NCBI GenBank assembly: GCA_963970005.1
Contig: CAXAMN010005324.1
Coordinates: 124,001-188,000, forward strand
Direction: 5' to 3'
Source of the DNA: Durusdinium trenchii
Taxonomy: Eukaryota > Sar > Dinophyceae > Suessiales > Symbiodiniaceae
DNA: 64,000 bases
The position numbers and the translations under genes were made by a program. This document shows positions 41,545 to 51,814 of this stretch, piece after piece. The notes beneath the pieces were generated by a model. The model was not told the DNA's origin and searched no databases. It was given only the letters and a program-made list of their open reading frames with translations. Positions within the stretch are counted from its first letter, which is position 1, and every line of letters starts with the position of its first letter.

Positions 41545-43130
41545 CCCCTCGGCAGCAGGCTTGCCTCTTCTCTTCTAATCGCAGGCCTGCCTCTTCTCTT
41601 CTTATGGGCTTCCAAAAGCGACGTTTTGGCCTACTCCTGCACCGCAGCCTTGCCCTCTTCCTCTTCTCGGCAGCTCGCAGGCCTGCCTCTTCTCTTCTTA
41701 TGGGCTTCCAAAAGCGACGTTAGGCATTTTGCACCGCCTTCAAACCCTCCCCCGCGGCTGCAAACCCTTCCCAGGTTTTGCCCTCCCCCGCGGCTTCAAA
41801 CCCTTCCCAGCGCCTTTGGCCTACTCCTGCATCGCAGCCTTGCCTGCGTCAGGCGGGAGCCTGGGGAGAGAGCCTCTGGAACGTGCAGCCCGTGCACTGC
41901 AGCCCCAGCGCCTTTGGCCTACTCCTGCATCGCAACCGCAGCCTTGCCCTCTTATCGGCAGCAGGCCTGCCCTCCGCAGCGCCTGCAAACCCTCCCCAGC
42001 GCCTTTGGCCTACTCCTGCACCGCAGCCTTGCCCTCTTCCTCTTCTCGGCAGCTCGCAGGCCTGCCTCTTCTCTTCTTATGGGCTTCCAAAAGCGACGTT
42101 AGGCACTTTGCACCGCCTTTAAACCCCCCGCGCGGCTTCAAACCCTTCCCAGCGCCTTTGGCGTACTCCTGCATCGCAGCCTTGCCTTGCCTCTGCGTCA
42201 GGCGGGAGCCTGGGGAGAGAGCCTCTGGAACGTGCATCGCAGCCTTGCCTGCGTCAGGCGGGAGCCTGGGGAGAGAGCCTCTGGAACGTGCAGCCCGTGC
42301 ACTGCAGCCCCAGCGCCTTTGGCCTACTCTTGCATCGCAGGCCTGCCTCTTCTCTTCTTATGGGCTTCCAAAAGCGACGTTACGCATTTTGCACCGCCTT
42401 CAAACCCCCGCCCGCGGCTTCAAACCCTTCCCAGCGCCTTTGGCCTACTCCTGCATCGCAGGCCTGCCTCTTCTCTTCTTATGGGCTTCCAAAAGCGACG
42501 TTACGCATTTTGCACCGCCTTCAAACCCTCCCCCGCGACTTCAAACCCTTCCCAGCGCCTTTGGCCTACTCCTGCATCGCAGCCTTGCCTGCGTCAGCCG
42601 GGAGCCCCCCAGCGCCTTTGGCCTACTCCTGCATCGCAGACCTGCCTCTTCTCTTCTTATGGGCTTCCAAAAGCGACGTTAGGCATTTTGCGCCGCCTTC
42701 AAACCCTCCCCCGCGGCTTCAAACCCTCCGCAGCGCCTTCAAACCCTCCGCAGCGCCTTTGGGCCTACTCCTGCACCGCAGCCTTGCCCTCTTCTCGGCA
42801 GCAGGCTTGCCTCTTCTCTTCTTATGGGCTTCCAAAAGCGACGTTAGACATTTTGGACTGCCTTCAAACCCTCCCCAGCGCCTTCAAACCCTCTGCAGCG
42901 CCTTCAAACCCTCGGCAGCGCCTTTGGCCTACTCCTGCACCGCAGCGTTGCCCTCTTCTCGGCAGCAGGCCTGCCCTCCGCAGCGTTCAAACCCTCCCCA
43001 GCGCGAAACCCTCTGGAACCGTACACTGCAGCCTTAGAACTGACCTCTGGAACCTGCCACCTCGGCCTGCACCTCGTTTCTTTGGGGTCCTCCAGGCACC
43101 GTCAAACCCTTCCCGGCACCTTTGGCCTAG
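41545..43130. repeat. Modular satellite of interleaved units
   Basis: Two main modules alternate. GGCTTCCAAAAGCGACGTT occurs seven times (near 41608, 41703, 42087, 42363, 42486, 42663 and 42830), each preceded by CTGCCTCTTCTCTTCTTATG or TTGCCTCTTC. The module around AGCGCCTTTGGCCTACTCCT occurs about ten times. Others are TCAAACCCTCC-type units and TCTGGAACGTGCAGCCCGTG. Several frames stay open for 250-350 codons because the units lack stops, so the long open frames (41729-42682, 42187-43233) are not evidence for a protein. Confidence 0.85.
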
Positions 43131-43202
43131 TCCTGCAACACAGCCTGGCGCGGCTCCCGTTTGCCCGGTGGTTGCGTGGCTTCCGGATGATTGGTCTATA
43201 CT

Positions 43203-44012
43203 CTATTTCTTTGTTTCGTGCTTGCGCTCTTGAACTTGCCACGTGTTTTTCGGGCATGGTTTTCCCGCTGGCGTGTTGTGTTGGCACCGAACGCGCCCAA
43301 ACAACTGTGATGACCAGACCACAGTCTGGCACGCTGGGCATGTGTGCGGATGCTGCCGCGTCTGCGTGCTAACCGTGCCTTCTTTCACACAGAACTGGTT
43401 GCCGCACACGGTTCGGTGATCTATCTGCCCTGTCCTCACGTTACTTGCCACAGTTCCATTGCAAAATGGACACGCATAGACTAAGTTCTTCGCGGCAACG
43501 TGTCCGTCTTTGACACGAAAAAACTTCCCGCACACACGGCGGTGATTTACTTGGCCTGTGCGCACAGTGCTGGTGACAGACACCTCACAAAAAGGACACG
43601 CATAATGGAAGATGTCCTCGGCGGCCGTCTGTCCAGCCAACTTTGCCGGCGGTGCGAGTGTCGTCTGCGCGGCTGTCGGGGTGGCTTGCGTCTTCTTTTC
43701 TGTGGTCAACGCACTACTGGACCATTTATAGAGAAAACCCCTCTTTGGCATGGGAGCTTCAACCTCCCAGCTCCATGAAAAAGCCAAACCAGGTAAATCT
43801 AGACAAGGAAGTCTCCCACCTTCAGCAATTCTCAACATTCTGGCAAGTGCCTCCATGAAATCACCAGACCGAGCTCTGTGATAGTATTGAGCTCCAAAGA
43901 TGTGTGCAACCACGGCCGTTTCGAATGCTGGCTTTGCTTCACCGGAGCAAAGACCTCGTTCCCCAACCTCACCGCTCAGAACCACCTGCTCCACCCAATT
44001 CCCACCTAGTCC
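43203..44012 (-). CDS. Protein with three tandem zinc-ribbon-like units
   Basis: Open for about 263 codons, probably the last exon, since no ATG starts it and CTAG|GTGGGAAT lies just upstream; stop at 43203. The N-terminal part (PAFETAVVAHIFGAQYYHRA, then FMEALARMLRIAEGGRLP) looks folded. The C-terminal half has two units of C-x2-C-x14-H-x3-C (YACPFC to VNHRRVCG, and YACPFC to IDHRTVCG). A third unit has C-x2-C-x14-C-x9-C (TCPACQTVVWSS to GKPCPKNTWQV). These would bind zinc. Similar ribbons occur, from memory, in dinoflagellate proteins. Function unknown; nucleic-acid binding is a guess. The satellite begins right after the stop. Confidence 0.7.
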   Translation of the reverse strand, partial: GLGGNWVEQVVLSGEVGERGLCSGEAKPAFETAVVAHIFGAQYYHRARSGDFMEALARMLRIAEGGRLPCLDLPGLAFSWSWEVEAPMPKRGFLYKWSSSALTTEKKTQATPTAAQTTLAPPAKLAGQTAAEDIFHYACPFCEVSVTSTVRTGQVNHRRVCGKFFRVKDGHVAAKNLVYACPFCNGTVASNVRTGQIDHRTVCGNQFCVKEGTVSTQTRQHPHTCPACQTVVWSSQLFGRVRCQHNTPAGKPCPKNTWQVQERKHETKK

Positions 44013-45059
44013 ACCTTCTCGTCACCGCCCAAGGCAGACGAAAGCCTTGGTGACTCGTAGCCCCACCTCACCCACCACGGGGCCCAAAAGGTGGAGCAGC
44101 CCCCCCCGACCTCCACGCGGTCTCCCCGACAGGCTACGGGGGTCTGGGTTTGGCTCGTCCAGTGGGGATTGAAGGAGTGTGAATGCTAAGGACCACTGGT
44201 GCACAGAGGTGAGGTTTGTGACTGCTCATGTGATAGTTGAGCTAGAAAGACACTGCGCACTCACTCAAAGGCGTTCTGAGACCTGCTCACGACACCACCA
44301 CCTTTCTGCCCCCAGTCACCATCGATATTGAACTCATACATCCAAAACGGGCGTCAGGAACCACTCTCTTCTTCTTGCCTATGTGCCCCGCGAGAACGCA
44401 ACGGCAGCACCTTCAGAACAGCTTCAAGCTCACTCCACCAACCGGATGACATTGGGCCTTCACTCACACTCTCAGAGCTCCTCCCGGACAGTTCAGACAA
44501 CCTCCCAAACCCACCCCCAACAGGTCAGGATCTTCCGGGCGGCTGCTTCGTGTGAGCCGTCATCCAGGCAACATGGCAGGAACACGCACTCACCAGGAAC
44601 GTCAAGTTGCTTATGAATGTCTTGGTGATAGTATCATGTGTGGGTTTGACGAGGGCTACTTGTGCCAAAAGGCTACCACAAAAAGGGAACGGTCTAACGC
44701 ATACACGCCCACATGCGTCATCATGCGTCAGAATAGGGTCCCCCAAGCCTTATATGGGTATATAGAAATAGGTGCATAATTACTTCACTGATATATATAC
44801 ACCTTGTTCAGACTAGATGGCTATATCCGGAAACGAATCGATGGCACCAGAAAGTGCCAAAAGCGCACGCGGCAAACCGTGGAAAACAAGATATATACCT
44901 ATGCATCCTCAAGCATAATAGATGGCATTCCACCCATTCACAGAGTAGACTTGCGCCATCTTCTGCAAAGAACACTGATATAAGTCGTTGATTTTTGTAG
45001 ACAACCTCTCTGTTAAATTCCAACTGTTTTTCATGTTCTTCTCTTTGAACTGTCTTTCT

Positions 45060-45240
45060 CTCTCCTTCTTTCATATTCTATCTCTCTCTCTCTCTCTCTC
45101 CTTCTCTTCCTTTCTCCTTTGCTATCCATTCCTTAATGTCTCCTTTCCCTCTCCTTGGATGCCTTTCTCTTCTTTCCTTTCCTTCATTCACTTCGCCTTT
45201 CTCTATCCTTCCCTTGCCTTTCCCTTCACCTTTCCCTTTC
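45060..45240. repeat. Pyrimidine-rich tract
   Basis: About 180 bases almost free of purines on the plus strand, with a CT dinucleotide run at 45081-45100 and TTTCCTTTCC-type words after it. The complement is a matching purine tract. Such tracts can form triplex DNA, and dinoflagellate genomes carry many of them. No gene is implied. Confidence 0.8.
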
Positions 45241-46304
45241 CTTGCACTTGCACTTGAAACAGTAACAGAACGCTGCACGATAATAGCCCCGTAGATGGCA
45301 CAACACTTGTGTGAAACATGATTAGGATAGCTGAGCCAATAGATACTGCCAAGTAGATGGCGCAGCTTGCTGCTTTCAGGGCCAAAAATTTTATGGCGTT
45401 CTTTCACGAAACGGATTGTAAAAGTAGATGGCGCCAAACCAATCCCCGAGTAGTACTTTCCCATTCCTTGTCACGATTTTTGCCTAGGATGGCTTGCGCC
45501 GTCTGCATCTGGGTTTTTTTGTTCCAGAGGCGTTTTCCCCTACACAATACATGCCTCATTACAAAAACCTGAGCCAAGTTTTCTGACTACAGAGTCTATA
45601 TATAAGAACAATTGAATTGATCTATTGCGTTGCGCATAGGCGGAATTCTGTCCTGTTTTCCAGCTTCGCGGCTGAAACGTGGAATGCTCACTGCAACTGT
45701 CTGCACCTGCTACACTCCTCTTGAAAAGGGGTCGGCGGCACCCGGGCGAAGCCCTTACAATATGTCTGGAGGCCAATACAGTGTCTTGTACAAAACAAAT
45801 CGCAACATATTCCTGGGTGTTGCTTCATGTGATTTTGTTATTTTCTTTATGGGTAAATCCCCTTCTGGATCCTTCTGGTGAATATTTAATTCTTCCCGGT
45901 TCCTCCATTCTAATCTGTCCACATGGGGCCTCTTAGACCAAACTGACCAAACCAGAAGTTAACAAATCCTAGGCATTGGTCATCCACCACTCTACCAGCG
46001 GAAGTGACAGTACGTCCCTGTCGCTAGAAGACCGAGAACCCCAGGCCCAGCCCCAAGAAAACGTCCGTGAAGCCCAACAACAGCATCTGTCCGGGTCTGG
46101 CTGAGTCGATTGGTGCGTCCTCACGCTGCTCCGCAAAGGTCATCAAGGTCTGGTCGTGGTCATCGAGTCGTCCCTGTGAGCCGATGAGGTCATCGTGTTG
46201 ACCGTGTCAGGGCCCCTGCTCCGTAGAGTGGTTTCCGTAGCAAATGCTGGGAACTCTTAAGGAAAACTACATAAACTGCATAATACTTTATAAAATAATC
46301 TTAA

Positions 46305-46375
46305 CACAAATATATATATATATAATATATATATAATGTCTAGGATATATATATATATTGTGTGTATGTATATGT
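46305..46375. repeat. TA-rich microsatellite
   Basis: Three runs of (TA)n alternate with TAATG and TAGGA spacers. It is the longest of many TA tracts in the window (others near 7116, 24977, 28197, 30222, 41405, 49945, 54670, 59455 and 62200). Confidence 0.8.
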
Positions 46376-47392
46376 ACAGTATACACATCTATGAATCCTG
46401 ATGCAACACCGCTGTGCTCTGAGATGTTCGACTAGTCACTGTAGGACATTAGGCCACATCTGGAACCCTTCTCTGGTTGCGAATCGTTCCTTGAAGTCCG
46501 GTGAACAGCACAAAATTATTGAGGATGAGCCCATGGAAAACGTGATGAAAGGTGTGCGCGTATATTTACTGAGTACTGTATTAGTGCGACATTTCCGTGA
46601 CATTCGAAGTTTACAATCATTGCCTTCCGAAGGGATCTCAGACTCTCAGAAGAAAACTGACCATGTTCCCGACCAATCTGTGTAAGCTTCAATGTCTCAG
46701 GCTCCATCATGGACAAAGGGAACCTCAAGTCTCATTAGTTTCAAGTCCTTTAGCTGTCATTTTTGATGACTGGGCACCACGGAGATTCAGTCAACTTCGA
46801 AGGTTCATCTCATCGCACGCCTCTGTCAACTCATCCGGCGCCTGCGGCATGGCGTCTGATCTGTGGTCCGCTCCAATCGTCTATATAAGTGGCCAATTCT
46901 TGGGTGGCTGGGACCCCCAATCCAACCACAAGATTGTTTAAAGATGTGAAATCTCTATATTACAATACCTATTCTATAGACCTTCTTCTGGAGCAGACCT
47001 TTCTGCCCGTTTTGGGTAAGGGCGTCTGTTTTTTGCTTATATAGGCATTCTTGTCCTTTGGGGGAACGCTCAAATTGATAAGGATAAAACGACTACTGAC
47101 TCCAGAAACTCCCAATAATAATTATGAGCACCCACAACCCACAACCAGGGGCTTCAAGTACACTACTGTGAAAAGAATTCGACCGGTGCTGAACTTTTGT
47201 TCTTGTTGTATTACCGGTGACGTACACATTCTTTACCTGTACCTTCGCAATGCAATCAGCAGAAAAACTTGAGGGCCAGCGCCTCCAATGATGAGGAAAC
47301 CTGAAGGACCTAAAGCACTCAGGGATCCAAGTCCCCTCCCCTCCAACTTAACTTTAACAGCGCCATTTTGTGACAAGCCCACAAATGATGCT

Positions 47393-49094
47393 TTAAGCGG
47401 GAGTGAAACGATTCAACTTGGTCAACGCTGGAAAGGAATCGGCCCCCAGAGTGATGGACTCTGGAAGTCTGGCTTTGTGTAAGGAGCGACAGCCTTGGAA
47501 GGCACCAGCGCCAATGCGAGTGACGGAGTTGGGAATCGTCAACTCTGAAAGCAAGCTACAGTTCTTGAAGGCACTGGCTTCAATGAGAATTAAAGAGCCG
47601 GGAAAAGCCAATTCTGCTAGCCTACTGCAGTCTGCGAAAGCAAAAGCTCCAATGGTAGTCACAGAGTTCGGAATCTTTACTTCAGACAATGCTGCGCAGC
47701 CCTGGAAGGTTCTCCCACTGACTATTCTGATCGAATCTGGGAGTATAATCTCCTGCAAAGAGCGGCAAAGTTTGAAGGCACTCCCTTGAATGCAAGTCAC
47801 CGAATTGGGAATCCTCACTGCTGTTAATGCGCCACAGTTCTGGAAGGTACCTTCTCCTATGGAACTCATACCGTTGGAAATTGTCAATTGTGTCAATGAA
47901 CTGCAATTCTCGAAGGCAAAAGCTCCAGTGCTGCTCACAAATGTGGGAATAGTCAGTTGTGCCAGCTTGCTACAGTCCTTGAAGGCGCGTTCACCTATGG
48001 AATCCACTGAATTGGGAAGCCTTACTTCTCTTAATCCCCCACAGTTCTGAAATGCGCTTTCTCCTATTGAAGTCACAGAGGTGGGGATAGTCAACTCTTC
48101 CAAGAATGCGCAGTTCTTGAAGGCACCGTCTTCAATGTGAGTCACACATGTGGGAATCGTCAACTTCATTCGGAATGAGATGCAGTTTTCAAAGGCATCA
48201 CCTGCAATGCCAACAGAGTTCAGCCTCACAAACGCCAATGATCTGCAGTTCTTGAAGGCCCTTTGATCAACACGAGTCATAGTGTTGGACATTGTGAATT
48301 TCATCAACGAGGTGCAATTCATGAATGCAAAAGCTCTAACGTTCGTCTCAAAGTCCAGGATGTTTACTTCCGCCATCTTCACTTCAGCCTCACCTGTGCA
48401 GTCCATGAAAGCACCCTCGTTGAGATTTCTGATTGAATCTGGGAGTACAATTTCTCGCAAGGAGTGGCAGCCTTTGAAGGCACGTTCACCTATGGAATCC
48501 ACTGAATTGGGAAGCCTCACCTCTCTCAAAGCACTGCAGTCGCTAAAGGCACATTCTCCTATGCAAGTGACGGCATGGGAAAAGGTCATTCTCTTCAAAG
48601 AGCTGCAGTTCTCGAAGGCAGAAACTCCAATGTCAGTCACAAAATCTGGAATGTTGGGGTCCACCATCTTCACTTCAGCTAATGCCGTGCACTCCATGAA
48701 AGCCCCCTTGCTGAGATTTCTGATTGAATTTGGGAGCATAATCTCTTGCAAGGAGTGGCAGCCTTTGAAGGCGCGTTCACCTATGGAATCCACTNNNNNN
48801 NNNNGGGAGTACAATTTCTCGCAAGGAGTGGCAGCCTTTGAAGGCACGTTCTCCTATGAAAGCCACGGCATTAGGAATCATCACCTCTGTCAATGCACTG
48901 CAGTCGCTAAAGGCAGTTCTTCCAATGTGCAACACCGTGTCGGGAATTTCCACCTTCAGCAATTCTGTGCAATCATGAAACGCCCTATCCTCGATCCTTG
49001 CTACAAAGCTGGGGATCTTCACAAAGATTTCGCCACGATAACTTTGTCGACTCGCGCATTCCACTGGTTCGATCAGCCTGAAAATGACCTGCAC
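47393..49094 (-). CDS. Leucine-rich repeat exon (LRR_5/BspA type)
   Basis: The repeat consensus is roughly L-x-x-I-x-I-P-x-S-V-T-x-I-G-x-x-A-F-x-x-C-x-S, one unit per 23 residues. Units such as VDSIGERAFKGCHSLREIVL and IPTSVTSIGESAFQNCGGL are nearly identical, which suggests recent unit duplication or gene conversion. Some units are degenerate (NTMTRVDQRAFKNCRSLAFV). There is no signal peptide or membrane anchor in the spliced product. The tail is LGADSFPALTKLNRFTPA. The gap at 48795-48804 falls between two near-identical units. Confidence 0.85.
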
Positions 49095-50144
49095 CTGCCA
49101 AGTTCTCGGGTGTGGAAGTGTAAAAACAACCTGTGAGACCTCACATGGATGTTGTTCACATGCCCTCTTTGCCTGTTTGTCGATAAGCTTGAAAGAGTAC
49201 CCAACCACAAACAGCAGCATGATCAAGAATGACAGTACATACAGCAAGAACCAAGTGACAGAACAAAAGCCGGAAAGCTTCAAGCCAAAGCACACTGAAC
49301 ATTAATTATACACAATATCCAAATCTCGTCCAACAAAATTCAAGAACAACAGCAACAGCAGCCGCAGCCAACAGCCAACAGCAGCAGCAACAACACCAAC
49401 ACCAGAGCCAGCACCAGCAGCAGCAGCAATGAGAACAAAAAACACAAGAAACAAGCAAACAACAATTAAAAATACGAGCACAATTAACACAAAAAAATGC
49501 ACATTATCTGCTATGTCAAGAAAATGCGAAGTAAAAAAACAAAACAACGAAACAACATCAACAAACAAATACTTATGGTTTATAACATCTTATAGTCAAG
49601 TCACAACACACACACAACACATATTGCTTCTAAAGAGTTCCGGCGCTTGGGTCCCACCTCTGCTGGTGCACCTTCAAAATTCAAGACTTCAAGCAGTGTC
49701 TTCTCATCATCATCGTCGGTCACGCGTGTGTGCCTGAGGACCACCTCTGGGTGGGTCAATTTCCTGCTGATCACATCAGGCTGCAATTCTTTCAGTTGCT
49801 GTTTGAACTGGTGCACGGTGGTGTCCTCAGGCATGCTGTCAAACAGCCCGACTGAGTCCGACTGAGTGTCATATTCCTTATTGATTTGTTTGGTTTCTGT
49901 TTTGACGACATGACAACAGGATGCACAACACAGAAACTTATGTATATATATATGTATGTATATATATAAACTCTTCTGCAATGAACCACAGTGGTGGATA
50001 TGAGGATCTCCCACTAAGAAAACCACTTAGAAGGAAACAACACTGATAAAACTGCTTGGTGTCCGGCAGCACTTCAACTTCATCGACTCTTCCATTAATC
50101 TGCTGCACTTGGATTTTCATCTCCCTCGTGGCCATGATGCCCAT
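47393..50144 (-). CDS. Ubiquitin-like domain plus BspA-type leucine-rich repeat protein
   Basis: Three exons. Exon 1 (50144-50064) has ATG and encodes MGIMATREMKIQVQQINGR and VDEVEVLP. Exon 2 (49825-49658) encodes DTTVHQFKQQLKELQPDVIS, SRKLTHPEVVLRHTRVTDDD and LLEVLNFEGAPAE. Exon 3 (49094-47393) begins VQVIFRLIEPVECAS. The first two together fit the length and pattern of a ubiquitin fold (the EVLPDTTVHQFKQQL part lies where ubiquitin has its first helix). Exon 3 then encodes about two dozen 23-residue repeats of the LRR_5/BspA type (for example IPNSVTRIGAGAFQGCRSL) up to the stop at 47393. Intron 2 is GT-AG, phase 0. The order ubiquitin-like then leucine-rich repeat is one I recall from many Symbiodinium proteins. 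Its role is unknown; the repeat class often mediates binding. A 10-N gap interrupts exon 3. Confidence 0.8.
48795..48804. other. Assembly gap inside leucine-rich repeat exon
   Basis: Ten Ns. Left and right flanks are nearly identical repeat units, so the assembler probably collapsed repeats here. Reading frames on both sides only join if the true missing length is a multiple of three. Confidence 0.9.
49095..49657 (-). other. Intron 2 with CAG/CAA microsatellite
   Basis: GTGGGACC at its 5' end and AACTTGGCAG at its 3' end (minus strand). It holds a (CAR)n-rich stretch at 49340-49435 and an A-rich stretch at 49436-49560 on the plus strand. The open frame at 49100-49295 that looks like a membrane segment (WFLLYVLSFLIMLLFVVGY) lies inside this intron and is not part of the spliced protein. 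Confidence 0.65.
49826..50063 (-). other. Intron 1 with unusual boundaries
   Basis: If the ubiquitin-like fold is kept without insertion, the intron starts GACACCAAGC and ends GCCTGAG, with GACACC directly repeated at the downstream exon start. That is a GA-AG intron. Alternatives that add six residues are GC-AG (after GACACCAA) or GT-AG (after AAGCA). It contains a TA-rich tract at 49943-49970. Confidence 0.5.
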
Positions 50145-51480
50145 GGCTGCTTGGCAAATGAGCTTGATGCAGTGAGCCGGCCTCTTTGGGCGGCAACCGC
50201 TATGAATCCTTGGCCTGAAAAATGCAACTAGTCTAGTGATCACAGCGGACCCCCGGAATGGCTGATGGACTTTTGGGTCGATCTGCGGCTGTGGGTCGAA
50301 TGAGTTCACCACCGCCCGTTGTTCTTTTTGAAGCGATCTGTTAACAGAGTTAGCAATGAACAACCAACGGGCCAACGTGGGAACTGTTGCCAAAGGGGTG
50401 GAAACATCATTGGATCATTCATCTGTCTGAAATTTAATTCGTCTCCAGCTGGTGTGCCCAAATTGGATCTCTCCTCTCCTTCCCTTCTTTAAATTCTGAC
50501 TTGTCTGGCAGAAGCTCTTACAGCAGGGTTTGGCATATTCCCCAATCTGGGGGTTTGGACATCAAATCGAGACGGGGTAAAACAATTACACCGTTTCTTA
50601 CCAAAAGGTAGGAGTCAAGCGAACTTGAGTGTCACCTTCGGTCATGTTCTCGGTGCGAAATAAACACAATGTTGAGAATTTTCTTGAAGGACTCAGAATC
50701 ATATCTCTGGCAAGTGGGGATCAACAATTGTAAATTCGCCTATATAAATCATTGCCAAACTGATAGAGGACCCCAACATGAACAAGGAGTAACCATACCC
50801 TATGCCTACGCCCAAGCTTTGGCAGGGTTGTCCTTGGCTTGCTTGTTCACACAAAATCATCCAACTGGAAGAAACGCATTGTCTTCGATGTGATTGCACA
50901 GCTTCTTGGTTTCGTTCACAGGGACAGTTGGCAAACCTGGCATCATCCGAAGTTTCCAAACCAACCTTCAAATTGCATTTGCAGTGCCGGTCGATTCCCA
51001 CTTGTTAGAGTCAAAATGGATAATGAAGATGCTTGAGACGCTTGAGATACCTCTGTCCCAAATGGACTTAGATGAACTAACTTTGATCACCGAAAGTCCA
51101 TCAAAAAGCAGAAAGAACTCGCAACTTCTCCCACCTCCGATGCAGCGCCCGATGCAGCGCACTCCTCCTGTGTTTGTTTTGAAGGCTGTCGATCTTTGAA
51201 ACCATGTGGTGCTCCATTTGAGCATCCATGTGCGGCACTCGGAATTCGTTGGTAGGTCGATTTTGTGGGTTTCGGAATTCCAGGCTGGGCTGTCGAACCC
51301 AGTGCCATGAACGCCCACATGTGGTCGTCACTGCATGTGGTTGTCACGGGATGTCATGAGGCAAAGGTAGGTGTGTATATATATATATAGCTATATTATA
51401 TATAATGTATTTGTTTGTGGTCTTATCGAAACAACCAAGGATCATCAAGGATTTAGTTAATTGCACGGATTTAGGTGAAT
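50145..51480. other. Upstream region of the leucine-rich repeat gene; exon-like frame
   Basis: This would carry the promoter of the minus-strand gene at 47.4-50.1 kb. A plus-strand frame near 51008-51199 reads LETLEIPLSQMDLDELTLIT, then ESPSKSRKNSQLLPPPMQRP and a stop. It may be the last exon of another gene, but no further exons were joined. A TA tract lies near 51377. Confidence 0.35.
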
Positions 51481-51528
51481 CTATTTCGATGGTTCTGTCT
51501 TGATAACTTCTGAGTTCCTGCTCTTAGG

Positions 51529-51814
51529 ATGTTGGACGATACTGGGCTCATCGCGTTTCTGCCCACAAGGAAGCCTGAAGTTCCATGCTGTCCTGCTCCT
51601 GTTCTTCCACGGATTCTTCGGCATCCTCTTCTTCATCGTCCTTGGCATGGAAAGGACCTACGATGAGCTTCAGTTGTTTCACACCATGAAGAACAACCCG
51701 AAGCTCAAAGAGTCAAAGTACTTTCAGAAGTTCCATGTTCTTTTTTTTCCGTTGTTTAGGTCCAACATTGTCCATTCAGTGAGTGGATCATGGGTCAACA
51801 AACCAGTCCAATAA
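51529..51814 (+). CDS. Possible exon with one membrane helix
   Basis: The acceptor-like TCTTAG precedes 51529. The frame contains FHAVLLLFFHGFFGILFFIV (a clear hydrophobic helix) followed by a polar segment LGMERTYDELQLFHTMKNNP and KLKESKYFQKFH. The juxtaposition of helix and polar tail is typical of a real membrane protein end. A second frame (MLDDTGLIAFLPTRKPEVPC) starts with ATG at 51530 and is the alternative. No family was recognised. Confidence 0.4.

Larger units (their letters stand above)
44013..47392. other. Intergenic region with repeats
   Basis: No gene was assembled. It contains weak plus-strand frames at 44.33-44.78 kb (for example RQVAYECLGDSIMCGFDEGY), a pyrimidine-rich tract at 45060-45240, repeated TAGATGGC words at 44.8-45.45 kb, a large TA-rich tract at 46305-46365, and short frames at 46.4-46.95 kb without splice support. 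Confidence 0.45.

Noticed and set aside
42187-43233. A 348-codon open frame, the longest intact one in the middle of the window
   Set aside because: It lies over the modular satellite, where several frames are open at once because the repeat units lack stop codons. The translation is a repeated nonsense-like pattern with no start or splice context.
49100-49295. N-terminal membrane helix of the leucine-rich repeat protein
   Set aside because: Splicing exon 2 to the acceptor at 49094 gives a smooth in-phase protein matching the remembered family. The hydrophobic frame is then intronic, and it has no ATG at its start.
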